The notes beneath the pieces were generated by a model. It worked only from the letters and a program-made list of their open reading frames with translations, did no database searches and had not been told where the DNA came from. Shown here piece after piece: positions 52,211-63,979 of a DNA stretch of 64,000 bases. The DNA comes from Roseateles amylovorans. GTDB lineage: Bacteria; Pseudomonadota; Gammaproteobacteria; Burkholderiales; Burkholderiaceae_C. Each line of letters opens with the position of its first letter. Within the stretch, counting starts at the first letter, position 1. The position numbers and the translations under genes are program-made. Location: contig NZ_CP104562.2 of NCBI RefSeq assembly GCF_025398155.2, positions 1,426,001 through 1,490,000 on the forward strand. The letters run 5' to 3'.

Positions 52211-53761
52211 TCAGTCCAGCAGCACCATATCAGTTCGATGATTCAGCAATGTTGCCAGCGTGCCGTCGTTGACCAGGGCAAAGGCCTGTTCGATGTCGGG
52301 CGCGAGGTAGTGGTCGTCCTGCATGGCCGGGCAACGGGCGCGCAGCAGCGCATGGACCTCTTCCAGCGCGTCGGAGCTGCGCAGCGGCCTGAGGAACTCG
52401 ATGCCCTGGCCGGCCGCCAGCAGTTCGATCGCCACGATGTGGGCCGTGTTGTCCAGCATCGGCCCCAGCCGGCGCGCACCGAAGGTGGCCATCGACACAT
52501 GGTCTTCCTGATTGGCGCTGGTGGGCAGGCTGTCCACGCTGGCGGGATGGGCCAGCGACTTGTTCTCGCTGGCCAGCGCCGCGGCGGTCACGTGCGCAAT
52601 CATGAAGCCGGAGTTGAGGCCGGCATTCGCGGTGAGGAAGGGCGGCAGGCGCGACACGCCGGTGTCGATCAGCATGGCGATGCGCCGCTCGGCAATCGCC
52701 CCGACCTCCGCCACCGCGCAGGCCAGGGCGTCTGCCGCCAGGGCCACCGGCTCGGCATGGAAGTTGCCGCCGCTGATCATGGCGGACGTGCCATCGTCTG
52801 ACGCGAACACCAGCGGGTTGTCGGTCACCGCATTGGCTTCGCGCAGCAGCACGTCGCGCACATAGCGGGACTGATCCAGGCAGGCGCCCATCACCTGAGG
52901 CTGGCAGCGCAGGCAATAGGGATCCTGCACGCGGTCGTCGCCGTCCCGATGGGACTGCCGGATCGGGCTGCCCGCCAGCAGCGCGCGGTAGGCGGCAGCC
53001 GCCTCGATCTGGCCGGGCTGGCCGCGCACCTCATGGATGCGGGGATCGAAGGGACCATCGCTGCCGCGCGCGGCATCCAGGCTCAGCGCGCCGCTGACGA
53101 TGGCGGCGGCATAGACGGTGTCGAAGCGCAGCAGCGCATCCAGGGCCAGTGCGGTCGAGGTCTGGGTGCCGTTGATCAGCGCCAAGCCTTCCTTGGCCTC
53201 CAGCACCAGCGGCCTCAGGCCGGCCTTCTCCAGCTCCGGCAGAGCCGGGCGGCGTTGGCCGTCCACCAGCATTTCGCCTTCGCCCATCAGGGCCAGCGTC
53301 ATGTGCGACAGCGGGGCCAGATCGCCCGACGCACCGACCGAGCCCTGCGCCGGCACATAGGGCACCAGGCCGGCGTTGAAGGCATCCAGCAGGCTTTGCA
53401 CCACCGATTCCCGCACCCCGGAGTAGCCGCGCGCCAGCGAGGCCGCCTTGGTGGCCAGCATCAGCCGCACCACGGCGGGCGACAGCGGCGCCCCCACGCC
53501 CACGCAGTGCGACCGGATCAGGTTGCGCTGCAGGGCCGCGAGCTCGTCCTTGCCGATGCGTTTGGAGGCCAGCTTGCCGAAGCCGGTGTTGACGCCGTAG
53601 ACCGGCGCATCGCCCGCGGCGGCAGCCTGCACCACCGCCGCACTGCGTCGGATCGCCGCGGCGGCGTCCGCATGCAGCGTCAAGCGCAGATCGCCGCGGC
53701 GGATCTGGCGCAACTGGTCCAGCGTCAGCCGGCCGGGGATGAGTTCGAGGGCAGTCGTCAT
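52211..53761 (-). CDS. hutH: Histidine ammonia-lyase
   Basis: First step of histidine breakdown: releases ammonia to give urocanate. The 516-residue protein has YGVNTGFGKLAS near residue 55. The MIO prosthetic group forms from Ala144-Ser145-Gly146 in VGASGDLAPLSH. Later come LNEYFRTRDxxC-like and QDPYCLRCQPQVMGA. It follows hutU on the minus strand after 139 bases, a gap that contains a hexanucleotide repeat. Confidence 0.97.
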   Translation of the reverse strand: MTTALELIPGRLTLDQLRQIRRGDLRLTLHADAAAAIRRSAAVVQAAAAGDAPVYGVNTGFGKLASKRIGKDELAALQRNLIRSHCVGVGAPLSPAVVRLMLATKAASLARGYSGVRESVVQSLLDAFNAGLVPYVPAQGSVGASGDLAPLSHMTLALMGEGEMLVDGQRRPALPELEKAGLRPLVLEAKEGLALINGTQTSTALALDALLRFDTVYAAAIVSGALSLDAARGSDGPFDPRIHEVRGQPGQIEAAAAYRALLAGSPIRQSHRDGDDRVQDPYCLRCQPQVMGACLDQSRYVRDVLLREANAVTDNPLVFASDDGTSAMISGGNFHAEPVALAADALACAVAEVGAIAERRIAMLIDTGVSRLPPFLTANAGLNSGFMIAHVTAAALASENKSLAHPASVDSLPTSANQEDHVSMATFGARRLGPMLDNTAHIVAIELLAAGQGIEFLRPLRSSDALEEVHALLRARCPAMQDDHYLAPDIEQAFALVNDGTLATLLNHRTDMVLLD

Positions 53762-53780
53762 GGGGATGTCGTCGGTGGCG

Positions 53781-53810
53781 TCGATGTCAATGTCGATGTC
53801 GATGTCGATG
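53781..53810. repeat. Hexanucleotide repeat between hutH and hutU
   Basis: Five consecutive TCGATG-type units (one with a single mismatch) in the 139-base gap. Further related triplets flank it. It is noncoding, unlike the similar arrays in T3SS genes. Confidence 0.85.
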
Positions 53811-53900
53811 GTGTCGTCGTCATCGGTGAAGTCGATGTCGGGGTCGGCGTGCTCAGCGCCGCGTCCGTTCCGCGGGGAGGCGGTGTGGGGCGCGACGGGT

Positions 53901-55739
<1,839 letters not shown>

Positions 55740-55907
55740 GGAAATCTCCTGATCGAGGACGGGAACGTGAGGCCGGTCGTCGCCAAGGTCACGCCCCGAT
55801 GGGGCCATGGGCGGATCCACGAGGGCACGGTGATCCGGGACCTGTCGCGATGACGGACGACGGTGCGAGCCGTCGATGCGGCGCGATTATGTGGTCGACG
55901 GATCGGG

Positions 55908-55920
55908 TTGTCTATACAAG
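55908..55920. promoter_or_regulatory. HutC-like operator between hutU and hutC
   Basis: TTGTCTATACAAG is a near-palindrome (TTGTnTATACAA type) of the GntR/HutC kind, close to the CTTGTATGTACAAG motif known in Pseudomonas. It lies 25 bases before the hutC start and 169 before hutU, fitting autoregulation relieved by urocanate. Confidence 0.65.
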
Positions 55921-55944
55921 TACCGTCAAGTAGGATCCGCCCCC

Positions 55945-56667
55945 ATGGTCACCCCTGCCGCCGGCGGCCCGGCGCCCCAATATCTCAAGGTCAAGACGCA
56001 CCTGCGCGAAGGCATCGCCAGCGGCCGTTGGCGCGCGGGCGAGCGGCTGCCGTCCGAGTCCGAATTGACCGACGCCTTCGGCGTCAGCCGCATGACCGTC
56101 AACCGCGCGCTGCGCGAGTTGCATCAGGAAGGCCTGGTCGAGCGGGTGCAGGGCGTGGGCAGCTTCGTGGCGGAGCTGCACCGCATCGCTTCCACCCTGA
56201 CGGTGCGGGATGTGCATGAGGAGATCGCCGCCCGCGGCCATCGGCATGAGGCCCAGGTGCATGTGCTGGAGGCCTTGCGCGCCGATGCCGGCCAGGCGGC
56301 GCAGTTCGGCATCGATGTCGGCGCTGCGCTGTTCCACAGCGTCATCGTGCATCGCGAAAACGGCATCGCCATCCAATGCGAGGACCGGCTGGTCAATGCC
56401 GCCTGCGCACCGGACTACATGGCGCAGGATTTTCATCACGTCACCCCGACGCATTACCTGCTGGAGGTGGCGCCGCTGTCCGAGGCCCGCTATACGATTG
56501 AAGCCGAGATGCCCAACGCGCTGGAGGCGCGGCTGCTCGGCATGCCGCGCGGCGAGCCTTGCCTGGTGGTCAAGCGCAGCACGCTGAGCCTGGGGCGCGT
56601 GGTCACGGCGGTCCGCCTGGTGCATCCGGGCAGCCGGTGGATTCTGCAAGGGAGTTTTCAAGCATGA
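55945..56667 (+). CDS. hutC: Histidine-utilisation repressor HutC (GntR family)
   Basis: GntR/HutC transcription factor, 240 residues. The winged helix covers about residues 12-78 (YLKVKTHLREGIASGRW, then GVSRMTVNRALRELHQEGLV), and the UTRA ligand domain the rest. HutC family members bind urocanate and release the hut promoters. The start at MVTPAAGG matches the family; an upstream ATG at 55876 would span the operator. First gene of hutC-D-I-G-F. Confidence 0.94.
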   Translation: MVTPAAGGPAPQYLKVKTHLREGIASGRWRAGERLPSESELTDAFGVSRMTVNRALRELHQEGLVERVQGVGSFVAELHRIASTLTVRDVHEEIAARGHRHEAQVHVLEALRADAGQAAQFGIDVGAALFHSVIVHRENGIAIQCEDRLVNAACAPDYMAQDFHHVTPTHYLLEVAPLSEARYTIEAEMPNALEARLLGMPRGEPCLVVKRSTLSLGRVVTAVRLVHPGSRWILQGSFQA

Positions 56668-56704
56668 GAAGCGCAAGGCTGGCGACGGCGGTCGGAGGGC
56701 CCGC

Positions 56705-57259
56705 ATGAGCTGGATGAGGATCAGTGCCGATGAGGTCAAGCCGACCCTCTGGCGCAATGGCGGCGGCCGCACCCGCGAGCTGTTGGCGTGGCCCCATGTG
56801 TCGGACTGGAAGGTCCGCATCAGCGTGGCCGACATCGACAAGGACGGCCCGTTTTCCGCCTTTCCGGGCGTGGACCGGTGGTTTGGCGTGCTGGCCGGTC
56901 AGGGCGTCAACCTGCTGCGCCGCACCCTGAAACCGGGCGATCCGCTGCTCAAGTTTCCTGGTGAGGAAGGCCCCGTCTGCACTCTGGTCAACGGGCCGAC
57001 CAAGGACTTCAATGCGATGCACCGCCGCGATGCCGGCGTGTTCCGGGTGCAGCGGGCGGACCGCCCCATCATCCCGCACGGCATGGACTGGTTCGGTCTG
57101 TTCACCGAGCGCGGCGGCCTGCTGATCCACGGTGCCCGCGCGGTACCGGTGGCGCCCCACACCCTGGCCTGGTGTGAATCACCGAGCTCGCAGAGCTGCG
57201 TCTTTGACGACGGGGATGAGCACGGCCCGGCCTGGTGGCTGATGTGGAGCGCCGAATGA
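56705..57259 (+). CDS. hutD: HutD family protein
   Basis: 184-residue cupin-like protein in the hut operon. The family start LWRNGGGRTRELLAWP, the RISVADIDKDGPFSAFPGVDRWF stretch and the NGPTKDFNAM segment are all there. In Pseudomonas HutD limits excess hut expression; its mechanism is unsettled. It overlaps hutI. Confidence 0.92.
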   Translation: MSWMRISADEVKPTLWRNGGGRTRELLAWPHVSDWKVRISVADIDKDGPFSAFPGVDRWFGVLAGQGVNLLRRTLKPGDPLLKFPGEEGPVCTLVNGPTKDFNAMHRRDAGVFRVQRADRPIIPHGMDWFGLFTERGGLLIHGARAVPVAPHTLAWCESPSSQSCVFDDGDEHGPAWWLMWSAE

Positions 57260-58467
57260 GTGAGCGCCGTCTTTGGACCGGCGCCCATCTGGTCACCTTC
57301 GCCGGTGATCGCGACTGGGGCCTGGTGCCGGACGGCGCGCTGCTCACCGAGGGCGAGGCCCTGCGCTGGGTGGGTCCGCGCGCGGCGCTGCCGCGGGCGC
57401 TGTGTGAGGGGTTGGCCGACGAGCAGGACCTCGGCGGTGCGCTGGTCACGCCGGGCTTGATCGATGCGCACACCCACCTGGTCTACGGCGGGGAGCGCTC
57501 CGCGGAATTCGAGCTGCGCCTGCAGGGCGCCAGCTATGAGGAGATCGCCCGTGCCGGTGGCGGCATCCGGTCCACCGTGGCGGCCACCCGGCAGGCGTCC
57601 GAATCGGCGCTGCACACGCTGGCCCTGGCGCGTGCCCAGGCGCTCATGGCGGAGGGCCTGACGACGCTGGAGATCAAGTCGGGCTACGGGCTGTCGCTGG
57701 ATGACGAGGCCAAATGTCTGCGCGTGGCCCGCCGGCTCGGCGAGGCCGGGTTGACGGTGCGCACCACCTTCCTCGGCGCGCATGCGGTGCCGCCCGAATT
57801 CGACGGACGCCAGGACGACTATGTCGAGGCCGTCTGCCAGTGGATGCCGATCCTGCGGGACCAGGGCCTGATCGACGCCGTCGATGCCTTCTGCGAGCGG
57901 ATCGCCTTCACCCCAGCGCAGACCCGGCGAGTCTTCGAGACCGCCCGCGGCCTGGGGCTGCCGGTCAAGCTGCATGCGGAACAGCTCAGCGACCAGGGCG
58001 GAGCCGCGCTGGCAGCGGGCTTCGGTGCGCTGTCCTGCGACCATCTCGAACACTTGAGCGACGACGGCATCCGCGCCATGGCCGACGCCGGCACCGTGGC
58101 CCTGCTGCTGCCCGGCGCCTACTACTTCCTGCGCGAAACCCAGTTGCCCCCCATCGCCGCGCTGCGCGCCGCGGGTGTACCGATCGCGCTGGCCACCGAT
58201 CACAACCCGGGCAGCGCGCCCGGCCTGTCGTTGCTGCTGATGCTCAACATGGCCTGCACCCTGTTCCGGTTGACGCCGGAAGAAGCGTTGCGCGGCCTGA
58301 CGGTGAATGCGGCACGGGCGCTGGGCCTGGCCGATCGTGGCCGCCTGGTGGCCGGACAACGCGCCGACTTCTGCATCTGGAACGCCGCCCATCCGCGCGA
58401 GCTGTCCTACTACTTCGGACGCAACCCGATCCGAGGCACGGTGATGGGCGGACGCACGCGCGCCTGA
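57256..58467 (+). CDS. hutI: Imidazolonepropionase
   Basis: Third step of histidine breakdown: opens the imidazolone ring to give formiminoglutamate. The 403-residue amidohydrolase has metal ligands in GLIDAHTHLVYGG near residue 75. It also has SGYGLSLDDEAKCLRVAR, FLGAHAVPPEF, KLHAEQLSDQGG and LATDHNPGS. The ATG overlaps the hutD stop. Length and motifs fit HutI. Confidence 0.97.
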   Translation: MSERRLWTGAHLVTFAGDRDWGLVPDGALLTEGEALRWVGPRAALPRALCEGLADEQDLGGALVTPGLIDAHTHLVYGGERSAEFELRLQGASYEEIARAGGGIRSTVAATRQASESALHTLALARAQALMAEGLTTLEIKSGYGLSLDDEAKCLRVARRLGEAGLTVRTTFLGAHAVPPEFDGRQDDYVEAVCQWMPILRDQGLIDAVDAFCERIAFTPAQTRRVFETARGLGLPVKLHAEQLSDQGGAALAAGFGALSCDHLEHLSDDGIRAMADAGTVALLLPGAYYFLRETQLPPIAALRAAGVPIALATDHNPGSAPGLSLLLMLNMACTLFRLTPEEALRGLTVNAARALGLADRGRLVAGQRADFCIWNAAHPRELSYYFGRNPIRGTVMGGRTRA

Positions 58468-58498
58468 GCCTGGCCCGGCGGGACGAGGAGACCCCAAG

Positions 58499-59326
58499 AT
58501 GAAGCATGATGTTTTTGAACTGCGGCGTGGCCGCACGCCGCTGCTGATCAGCATGCCGCATGTCGGCCGCGAGATTCCGGCGGATCAGCACAGCCGGTAT
58601 GTCGAGCGCGCCCTGGGCAGCGAGGACACCGACTGGCACCTGGAGCCGCTCTATGCGCCCATCGCCGAGCAACTCGGTGCCGGTCTGCTCATTCCCCGCT
58701 ATTCGCGCTATCTCATCGACCTGAACCGCCCGCCGGAAGACACGCCGATGTATCCGGGCGCGTCCAACACCGAGCTATGCCCCACCCGCTTCTTCACCGG
58801 CGAGCCGCTCTACCGAGTCGGCCAGGCGCCGGATGCGGCCGAGAAGCAGCGTCGCATCGACACCTATTGGGCCCCCTACCACCAGGCGCTGCAGGGCGAG
58901 TTGCAGCGCTTGCGCCAGGAACACGGGCAGGCGCTGCTGTTCGAAGCGCACAGCATTCGATCGGAGCTGCCGTGGCTGTTCGAGGGCCAGTTGCCCGACC
59001 TCAATATCGGCACCGTCGAGGGCAAGTCCTGCAAGCAGGTCACTCGCCAGGCGATGGAGATCGTGCTCTCGGCGCAGGACCGCTTCAGCTGGGTGGTGGA
59101 CGGTCGCTTCAAGGGCGGCTACATCACGCGCCAGTACGGTCGCCCCGAGCTGGGCCAACAGGCCGTCCAACTGGAGATGTGCTATCGCTGCTACATGACC
59201 GAAGGCGAGTTGGGCTACACCGGGTACGAACTGGACGCCGCTTGCGTCGAGGGCATCCGCCCGGTGCTGACGATGCTGCTGCAGGGCTATCTGATGGCCA
59301 ATCCCACCCGGAACGCCCACGCATGA
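58499..59326 (+). CDS. hutG: N-formylglutamate deformylase
   Basis: Last step of the five-step histidine pathway: N-formylglutamate to glutamate and formate. The 275-residue protein begins MKHDVFELRRG and has LLISMPHVGREIP, HLEPLY, YSRYLIDLNRPPEDT, LFEAHSIRS and the WVVDGRFKGGYITR block, as in the FGase family. A GAGGAGA site lies ahead of the ATG. It overlaps hutF. Confidence 0.95.
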   Translation: MKHDVFELRRGRTPLLISMPHVGREIPADQHSRYVERALGSEDTDWHLEPLYAPIAEQLGAGLLIPRYSRYLIDLNRPPEDTPMYPGASNTELCPTRFFTGEPLYRVGQAPDAAEKQRRIDTYWAPYHQALQGELQRLRQEHGQALLFEAHSIRSELPWLFEGQLPDLNIGTVEGKSCKQVTRQAMEIVLSAQDRFSWVVDGRFKGGYITRQYGRPELGQQAVQLEMCYRCYMTEGELGYTGYELDAACVEGIRPVLTMLLQGYLMANPTRNAHA

Positions 59327-60678
59327 GTCCGCAGTGCTGGCACGCGCCGCAGGCGTGGATGGACGGACGCTGGCAGGCGGATGTGCTGATGGAGGCCGGC
59401 GCCGACGGCCGATGGCGCTCGCTGCGGGCCGGTCAGCCGGCGCCCGACGGCGTGCTCCGCCTCGACGGGCCGGTGCTGCCCAGCCTGGTGGATGCCCACA
59501 GCCACGCCTTTCAACGCGCCTTCGCCGGCCTGGCGGAGCAGCGTGACAGCGACAGCGACGACTTCTGGTCCTGGCGCGACCGTATGTACGGCGTCGCGCT
59601 GCGCGTCACGCCCGAGCAGCTCAAGGCCATCGCCGCGCAGCTCTACACCGAGCTGCTAGCCGGCGGCTACACCCAGGTCTGCGAATTCCATTACCTGCAG
59701 CATCGCGAGGATGGTCGGCCGTATGAGGACGAACTCTCGATGAGCTGGGCGCTGGCGGAGGCGGCTCGCGAGGTCGGCATCGGCCTGACGCTGCTGCCGG
59801 TGCTCTATGCCCACGCCGGCTTCACGCAGCCGGGCCTGCGTGACACCCAGCGCCGCTTTCGTACCGATGCCGACTGGGTCTGGCGCGCCTGCGAGCGCAT
59901 CAACGCCGCCGGTTTGCCATTGGTGAATGCCGGCGTGGCGCTGCACTCGCTGCGCGCGGCCCATCCGGCCGATATCCAGGCGCTGCGTGCGCGATTGGGT
60001 GACGCGGCGGTGCCCATCCACATCCACGTGGCCGAACAGCAGCAGGAAGTGGCCGACTGCCTGGCGGCCACCGGGCTTCGTCCGCTGGAGGCGCTGGCGC
60101 AGTCCGGACTGGATGCGCGCTGGCAACTGGTGCATGCCACCCACAGCACGCGTGAGGAGATCGACCGCATTGCCGCCAGCGGCGCGGGCGTGGTGATCTG
60201 CCCCGGGACCGAGGCCAACCTCGGTGACGGCCTGGCCGACCTCGACGGTTGGCTGCGCGCCGGCGTGCCGATGACGGTGGGGTCGGACAGCCAGGTCACC
60301 CGCGGCTGGGTCGAAGAACTGCGGTGGTTGGAATACGGCCAGCGCCTGGGCCTGCAGCGTCGCAATGTGGCGGCCCAGCCCGGCCGCCAACCCCGTACCG
60401 CGGCCCGCCTGTTCGAGGCCTGCGTGCGCGGCAGCGCCGCCGCCGCCGGCCTGGACGCCTGGGGCCTAACGCCGGGCGCGCGTGCGGACTTCCTGGTGCT
60501 CGATCCCCAGGCCAGTGGTCTGGCGGGCTTGCCGCCCGAGGCCCGTCTCGATGGCCTGGTGTTTGCGAGCCAGGGGCCGACCTGGCACGAGGTCTACGTC
60601 GCCGGTCAGCGGCGGACCCTCCATGATTCGGCCCGTCTGCGGGCGTTCGAGGACACGATGGCGGCGCTCTGGCGCTGA
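59323..60678 (+). CDS. hutF: Formimidoylglutamate deiminase
   Basis: Fourth step: converts formiminoglutamate to formylglutamate, releasing ammonia. Amidohydrolase of 451 residues with PSLVDAHSHAFQRAFAGLAEQRDSD near residue 55. It also has a metal/substrate site IHIHVAEQQQEV, HATHSTREE and GSDSQVTRGWVEELRWLEY. It completes the set of five enzymes, so the cell makes formate and two ammonia per histidine. The ATG overlaps hutG. Confidence 0.96.
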   Translation: MSPQCWHAPQAWMDGRWQADVLMEAGADGRWRSLRAGQPAPDGVLRLDGPVLPSLVDAHSHAFQRAFAGLAEQRDSDSDDFWSWRDRMYGVALRVTPEQLKAIAAQLYTELLAGGYTQVCEFHYLQHREDGRPYEDELSMSWALAEAAREVGIGLTLLPVLYAHAGFTQPGLRDTQRRFRTDADWVWRACERINAAGLPLVNAGVALHSLRAAHPADIQALRARLGDAAVPIHIHVAEQQQEVADCLAATGLRPLEALAQSGLDARWQLVHATHSTREEIDRIAASGAGVVICPGTEANLGDGLADLDGWLRAGVPMTVGSDSQVTRGWVEELRWLEYGQRLGLQRRNVAAQPGRQPRTAARLFEACVRGSAAAAGLDAWGLTPGARADFLVLDPQASGLAGLPPEARLDGLVFASQGPTWHEVYVAGQRRTLHDSARLRAFEDTMAALWR

Positions 60679-60903
60679 GCGAGCGTCCGCTGAGCCGGGC
60701 GCTTCGCCGCCAAGCCGCCGAGCCGCGTGACGCTTGGCGCTGGGATGTTGGCGTTGTCAGTTTTTGCAGTTCTGTCCTTTCAAACCGTTTCATTTTCCCG
60801 AGATCCTGCCTCTTTCCGCATTTCCAACGCGGCTCAGGCTGTTCGAACAGCAAGCCGACTGCTAGTCTTTCTGTGCGATCAACGAATCGTTCGGGAACAT
60901 CAC

Positions 60904-62460
60904 ATGCGGTCCTTGCGGAACTTCACGATCCGAGCTCGACTGATGGCCTTGGGCCTGTTGTCGGTTCTGGCGCTGCTGCTCATCGGCGGCGACGGGCTGT
61001 GGGCGATGGCCCGCACCAAGCAGCAATTCCAGCATTACGTCAGCCATGACGTGGCCTCGCTGGCGCAGCTGTCCGAAGTGAGAGCCGGCGTCGGCAACCT
61101 GCGGCGCTATGAAAAGGACCTCCTCATCAACATGGGTGAGGAGCAGGCCGTGCGGCGCTATCAGAAGGAATGGCAGGCCACCTTCGAGAAGGTGAACCAG
61201 AACCTGGACGGCATCGCGGCCCTGGACATCCAGCCGGAGATCAAGGCGATGGCGCCGGAGATGCAGCGGTCGCTTGCGAGCTACAAGACCGGCCTGGACG
61301 GCATCGCCGCGCGGATCCTGAACAACGATTTCGTGGACTCGGCCGAGGCCAACCGCGCGACCGAGCCAATCAAAGGGCCGGTGCGTCAGATGGACAAGCA
61401 GCTCGGCGAGATGACGCAGGCCATCCTGCAACGCAGCGATGCCGAGGTGAAGCGCATCGACGAGGAAGAGACCCGGATCCGCATGGCCCTGGGCGGCGTG
61501 ATGCTCATCGGGGCGCTGGCCATCGGCACCTTCACGCTGTTCAACATCGCCTCCATCCTCACGCCGCTGGCGCAGGCGGTCTCCACCACCGAGCGGATTG
61601 CACGCCAGGATCTGAGCGAATCGGTGTCGGTGGATGGCAGCGATGAAACCGCCGCGATGATGCGCGGCGTGCAAGGCATGCAGAGCTCGATCCGCAACGT
61701 GGTCAGCGGCGTGCGCAGCGCCACCGACAGCATCGCCACCGCCTCGCGCGAGGTCGCCGCCGGGGCGCAGGACTTGAGCAACCGCACCGAGCAGGCGGCA
61801 TCGAACCTGGAGGAGACGGCCTCGGCGATGGAGCAGCTCACCGCCAGCGTGCAGCACAACGCGGACTCGGCACGTCAGGCCAACACGCTCGCTGCGGATG
61901 CGGCCGGCGTGGCGGAGCGCGGCGTGACAGTGGTCAGCCAGGTGGTGGATACCATGGGGCGCATCAGTGCGTCGTCCAACAAGATCGGCGACATCATCGG
62001 CACCATCGACGGCATCGCCTTCCAGACCAACATCCTGGCGCTGAACGCGGCCGTGGAAGCTGCCCGTGCAGGCGAGCAGGGCCGTGGTTTCGCGGTGGTG
62101 GCCTCCGAGGTCCGCAGCCTGGCACAGCGCAGCGCCGAGGCGGCCAAGGAGATCAAGCAACTGATCACGGCCAGCGGTGAGAACGTGGCCAGCGGCTCCA
62201 CGCTGGTGAGCCAGGCCGGTGAGACCATGCGTGAGATCTCCGACTCCATCGGCCGCGTCGCGAAGATCGTGGCCGAGATCAGCCACGCCACCGCCGAGCA
62301 GAGCGGTGGTATCAACCAGATCGGCAGCGCCATCTCGCAACTCGATCAAATGACGCAACAGAACGCGGCACTGGTGGAGGAGAGCGCAGCCGCCGCGCAG
62401 AGCCTGCAGCATCAGGCCGATGCGCTGTCGCAATCGGTGGCGGTGTTCAAGTTGAATTGA
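60904..62460 (+). CDS. Methyl-accepting chemotaxis protein
   Basis: Transmembrane chemoreceptor, 518 residues. Two membrane helices (about 13-33 and 190-215) enclose a ~155-residue periplasmic four-helix-bundle domain. A HAMP domain follows, then the signalling domain with the hairpin tip FQTNILALNAAVEAARAGEQGRGFAVVASEVRSLAQRSAEAAKEIK. There is no C-terminal methylesterase-docking pentapeptide (it ends SVAVFKLN). The ligand is unknown; being next to hut genes hints at amino-acid sensing, no more. The ATG chosen is followed by RSLRNFTIRARL. Confidence 0.94.
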   Translation: MRSLRNFTIRARLMALGLLSVLALLLIGGDGLWAMARTKQQFQHYVSHDVASLAQLSEVRAGVGNLRRYEKDLLINMGEEQAVRRYQKEWQATFEKVNQNLDGIAALDIQPEIKAMAPEMQRSLASYKTGLDGIAARILNNDFVDSAEANRATEPIKGPVRQMDKQLGEMTQAILQRSDAEVKRIDEEETRIRMALGGVMLIGALAIGTFTLFNIASILTPLAQAVSTTERIARQDLSESVSVDGSDETAAMMRGVQGMQSSIRNVVSGVRSATDSIATASREVAAGAQDLSNRTEQAASNLEETASAMEQLTASVQHNADSARQANTLAADAAGVAERGVTVVSQVVDTMGRISASSNKIGDIIGTIDGIAFQTNILALNAAVEAARAGEQGRGFAVVASEVRSLAQRSAEAAKEIKQLITASGENVASGSTLVSQAGETMREISDSIGRVAKIVAEISHATAEQSGGINQIGSAISQLDQMTQQNAALVEESAAAAQSLQHQADALSQSVAVFKLN

Positions 62461-62478
62461 GGGGCTGAAGCGAGGTTG

Positions 62479-62495
62479 GCGAGGCAGCGCCTCGC
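62479..62495. terminator. Candidate hairpin between the chemoreceptor and GGDEF genes
   Basis: Perfect 7-bp stem GCGAGGC / GCCTCGC with a three-base loop, in the 40-base gap between convergent genes. No T-tract on either side. Confidence 0.4.
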
Positions 62496-62500
62496 GGCCG

Positions 62501-63979
62501 TCAACTCGCCATGAACTGCACCCGGTCTCGTCCGTTGTGCTTGGCGGCATAGAGCGCCTGGTCGGCGGTTTCGACCAGCAGGTCCACCCGTGAGGGCGGT
62601 TCCCCGGCGCTCAGGCCGATGCTCACCGTCAGCGACAGGTTGGGGGCAAGGTCCTGCCAACTGAAGCCGGCGATGGCCTGGCGCAGTCGCTCGCAGATGT
62701 CCTGCGCCCTGGGCGGCGGGACACCGACGAACACCAGCATGAACTCTTCGCCGCCGACCCGCGCCAGCAGGTCGGCACTGCGCAGCTGCCGGCGCAGCAA
62801 CTGGGCCACCTGCTGCAGCACCTGATCGCCCATGCCATGCCCGAAGGAATCGTTGACCCGCTTGAAATGGTCGACGTCCAGCAGACCCAGGGCGATGGGT
62901 TGGTGTTCCTGACGCGCCCGCTCCAGCAGCAGCGGCAGGGCGAACTCGGCATGGCGGCGGTTGTTCAACGCCGTCAACGCATCCTCATGGGCCATGCGGC
63001 CCAGCTCGGCGGCTTGGCGGCGCAGTTTGTGCTGCTCCTGCTCGGCGTGTTCGGCGCGCTCGCGCTCCCGCCGGGCGTCCTGCATCGCATGCTCGGCTCG
63101 CGCGCGGGCCTGCTCGAATTCCTGGCGGATCAGCCGCGCTTCGGTCTGCAAGGCCATGGCGTTGCGCGCGGCCTGGCGTTCGAGCGCCGACAACTGCTCA
63201 TGCGCGGAGAGCGCCTGCGCATAGTCCCCGCGCGCCTTGTAGACCCGGTACATCGCCAGACTGAGCTGGCGCCGCAGCCGCAGCGGTAGTTGCGGCGGTC
63301 CCTCGTGCGTCAGCAGCGCCTGCATCCCGGCCAGGGCCTGCATCACCCGCGCGGGGTCGTCCCGCCGCAGTTGCAGCAGCGCGCGCTGGGCGCGGGCCTG
63401 AAGCGCCATGCCGCCGTAGCCTTCACGCAGGGCGATGGCTTCGTATTCATCCACCAGGGCCAAGGCATGCGTGATCTCGCCGTTGCCCAGCAGGTGTTCC
63501 ACCAGGTTGGACAAGGACACCACCACAAGGAAGGGATTGCCGGCATGGCGCACCAGCTCGGCCGCACGGACCGCATAGGGCCCGGCTCGGGCCAGCGCCT
63601 CCGCGGCCGCAGTTCGGTCTTCATTGCGAAGCGCCTCCGCATGCGCCTGAAGCCAGAAATGCGCGAGGTTGTTCAGGCAGGACAGCAGCAGTTCCTGGGC
63701 CTGGATGACGCCTCGAACCTGGCTCTGGCGCTGCCCCTGGGGATTCGGCGCAGCCGCGGTGGGCGGCAGGCCCGACCCCGCCGTGGCGTCGCCGTTGGAT
63801 GACGAGGACAAGGCGGAGGAGGCGGACGAGGCGGAGGCGATGGACGACGCGGACGTCGAGCCAGCCTGCGGCATGAGAAGCCTCACATCCTGGCCCGCGG
63901 CAGTCATCGCTGACAGGGTGCTCTGGGCAATCTCCAGGGCCTGTACCGTGTCCTGGCAGGCCTGCTCGGTCTGATCCAT
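62501..63979 (-). CDS. TPR-GGDEF diguanylate cyclase (start may lie outside window)
   Basis: Makes cyclic di-GMP. In the 492 residues visible, helical repeats of TPR type cover about 80-330 and a coiled coil with many Glu/Arg/Gln follows. The GGDEF domain comes next (ALTALNNRRHAEFALPLLLERA, FKRVNDSFGHGMGDQVLQQ, then GGEEF at 409-413). The inhibitory site RSAD stands five residues before GGEEF. The first ~70 residues are Ser/Ala-rich. The frame remains open to the window edge, so a start further out is possible. Confidence 0.9.
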   Translation of the reverse strand: MDQTEQACQDTVQALEIAQSTLSAMTAAGQDVRLLMPQAGSTSASSIASASSASSALSSSSNGDATAGSGLPPTAAAPNPQGQRQSQVRGVIQAQELLLSCLNNLAHFWLQAHAEALRNEDRTAAAEALARAGPYAVRAAELVRHAGNPFLVVVSLSNLVEHLLGNGEITHALALVDEYEAIALREGYGGMALQARAQRALLQLRRDDPARVMQALAGMQALLTHEGPPQLPLRLRRQLSLAMYRVYKARGDYAQALSAHEQLSALERQAARNAMALQTEARLIRQEFEQARARAEHAMQDARRERERAEHAEQEQHKLRRQAAELGRMAHEDALTALNNRRHAEFALPLLLERARQEHQPIALGLLDVDHFKRVNDSFGHGMGDQVLQQVAQLLRRQLRSADLLARVGGEEFMLVFVGVPPPRAQDICERLRQAIAGFSWQDLAPNLSLTVSIGLSAGEPPSRVDLLVETADQALYAAKHNGRDRVQFMAS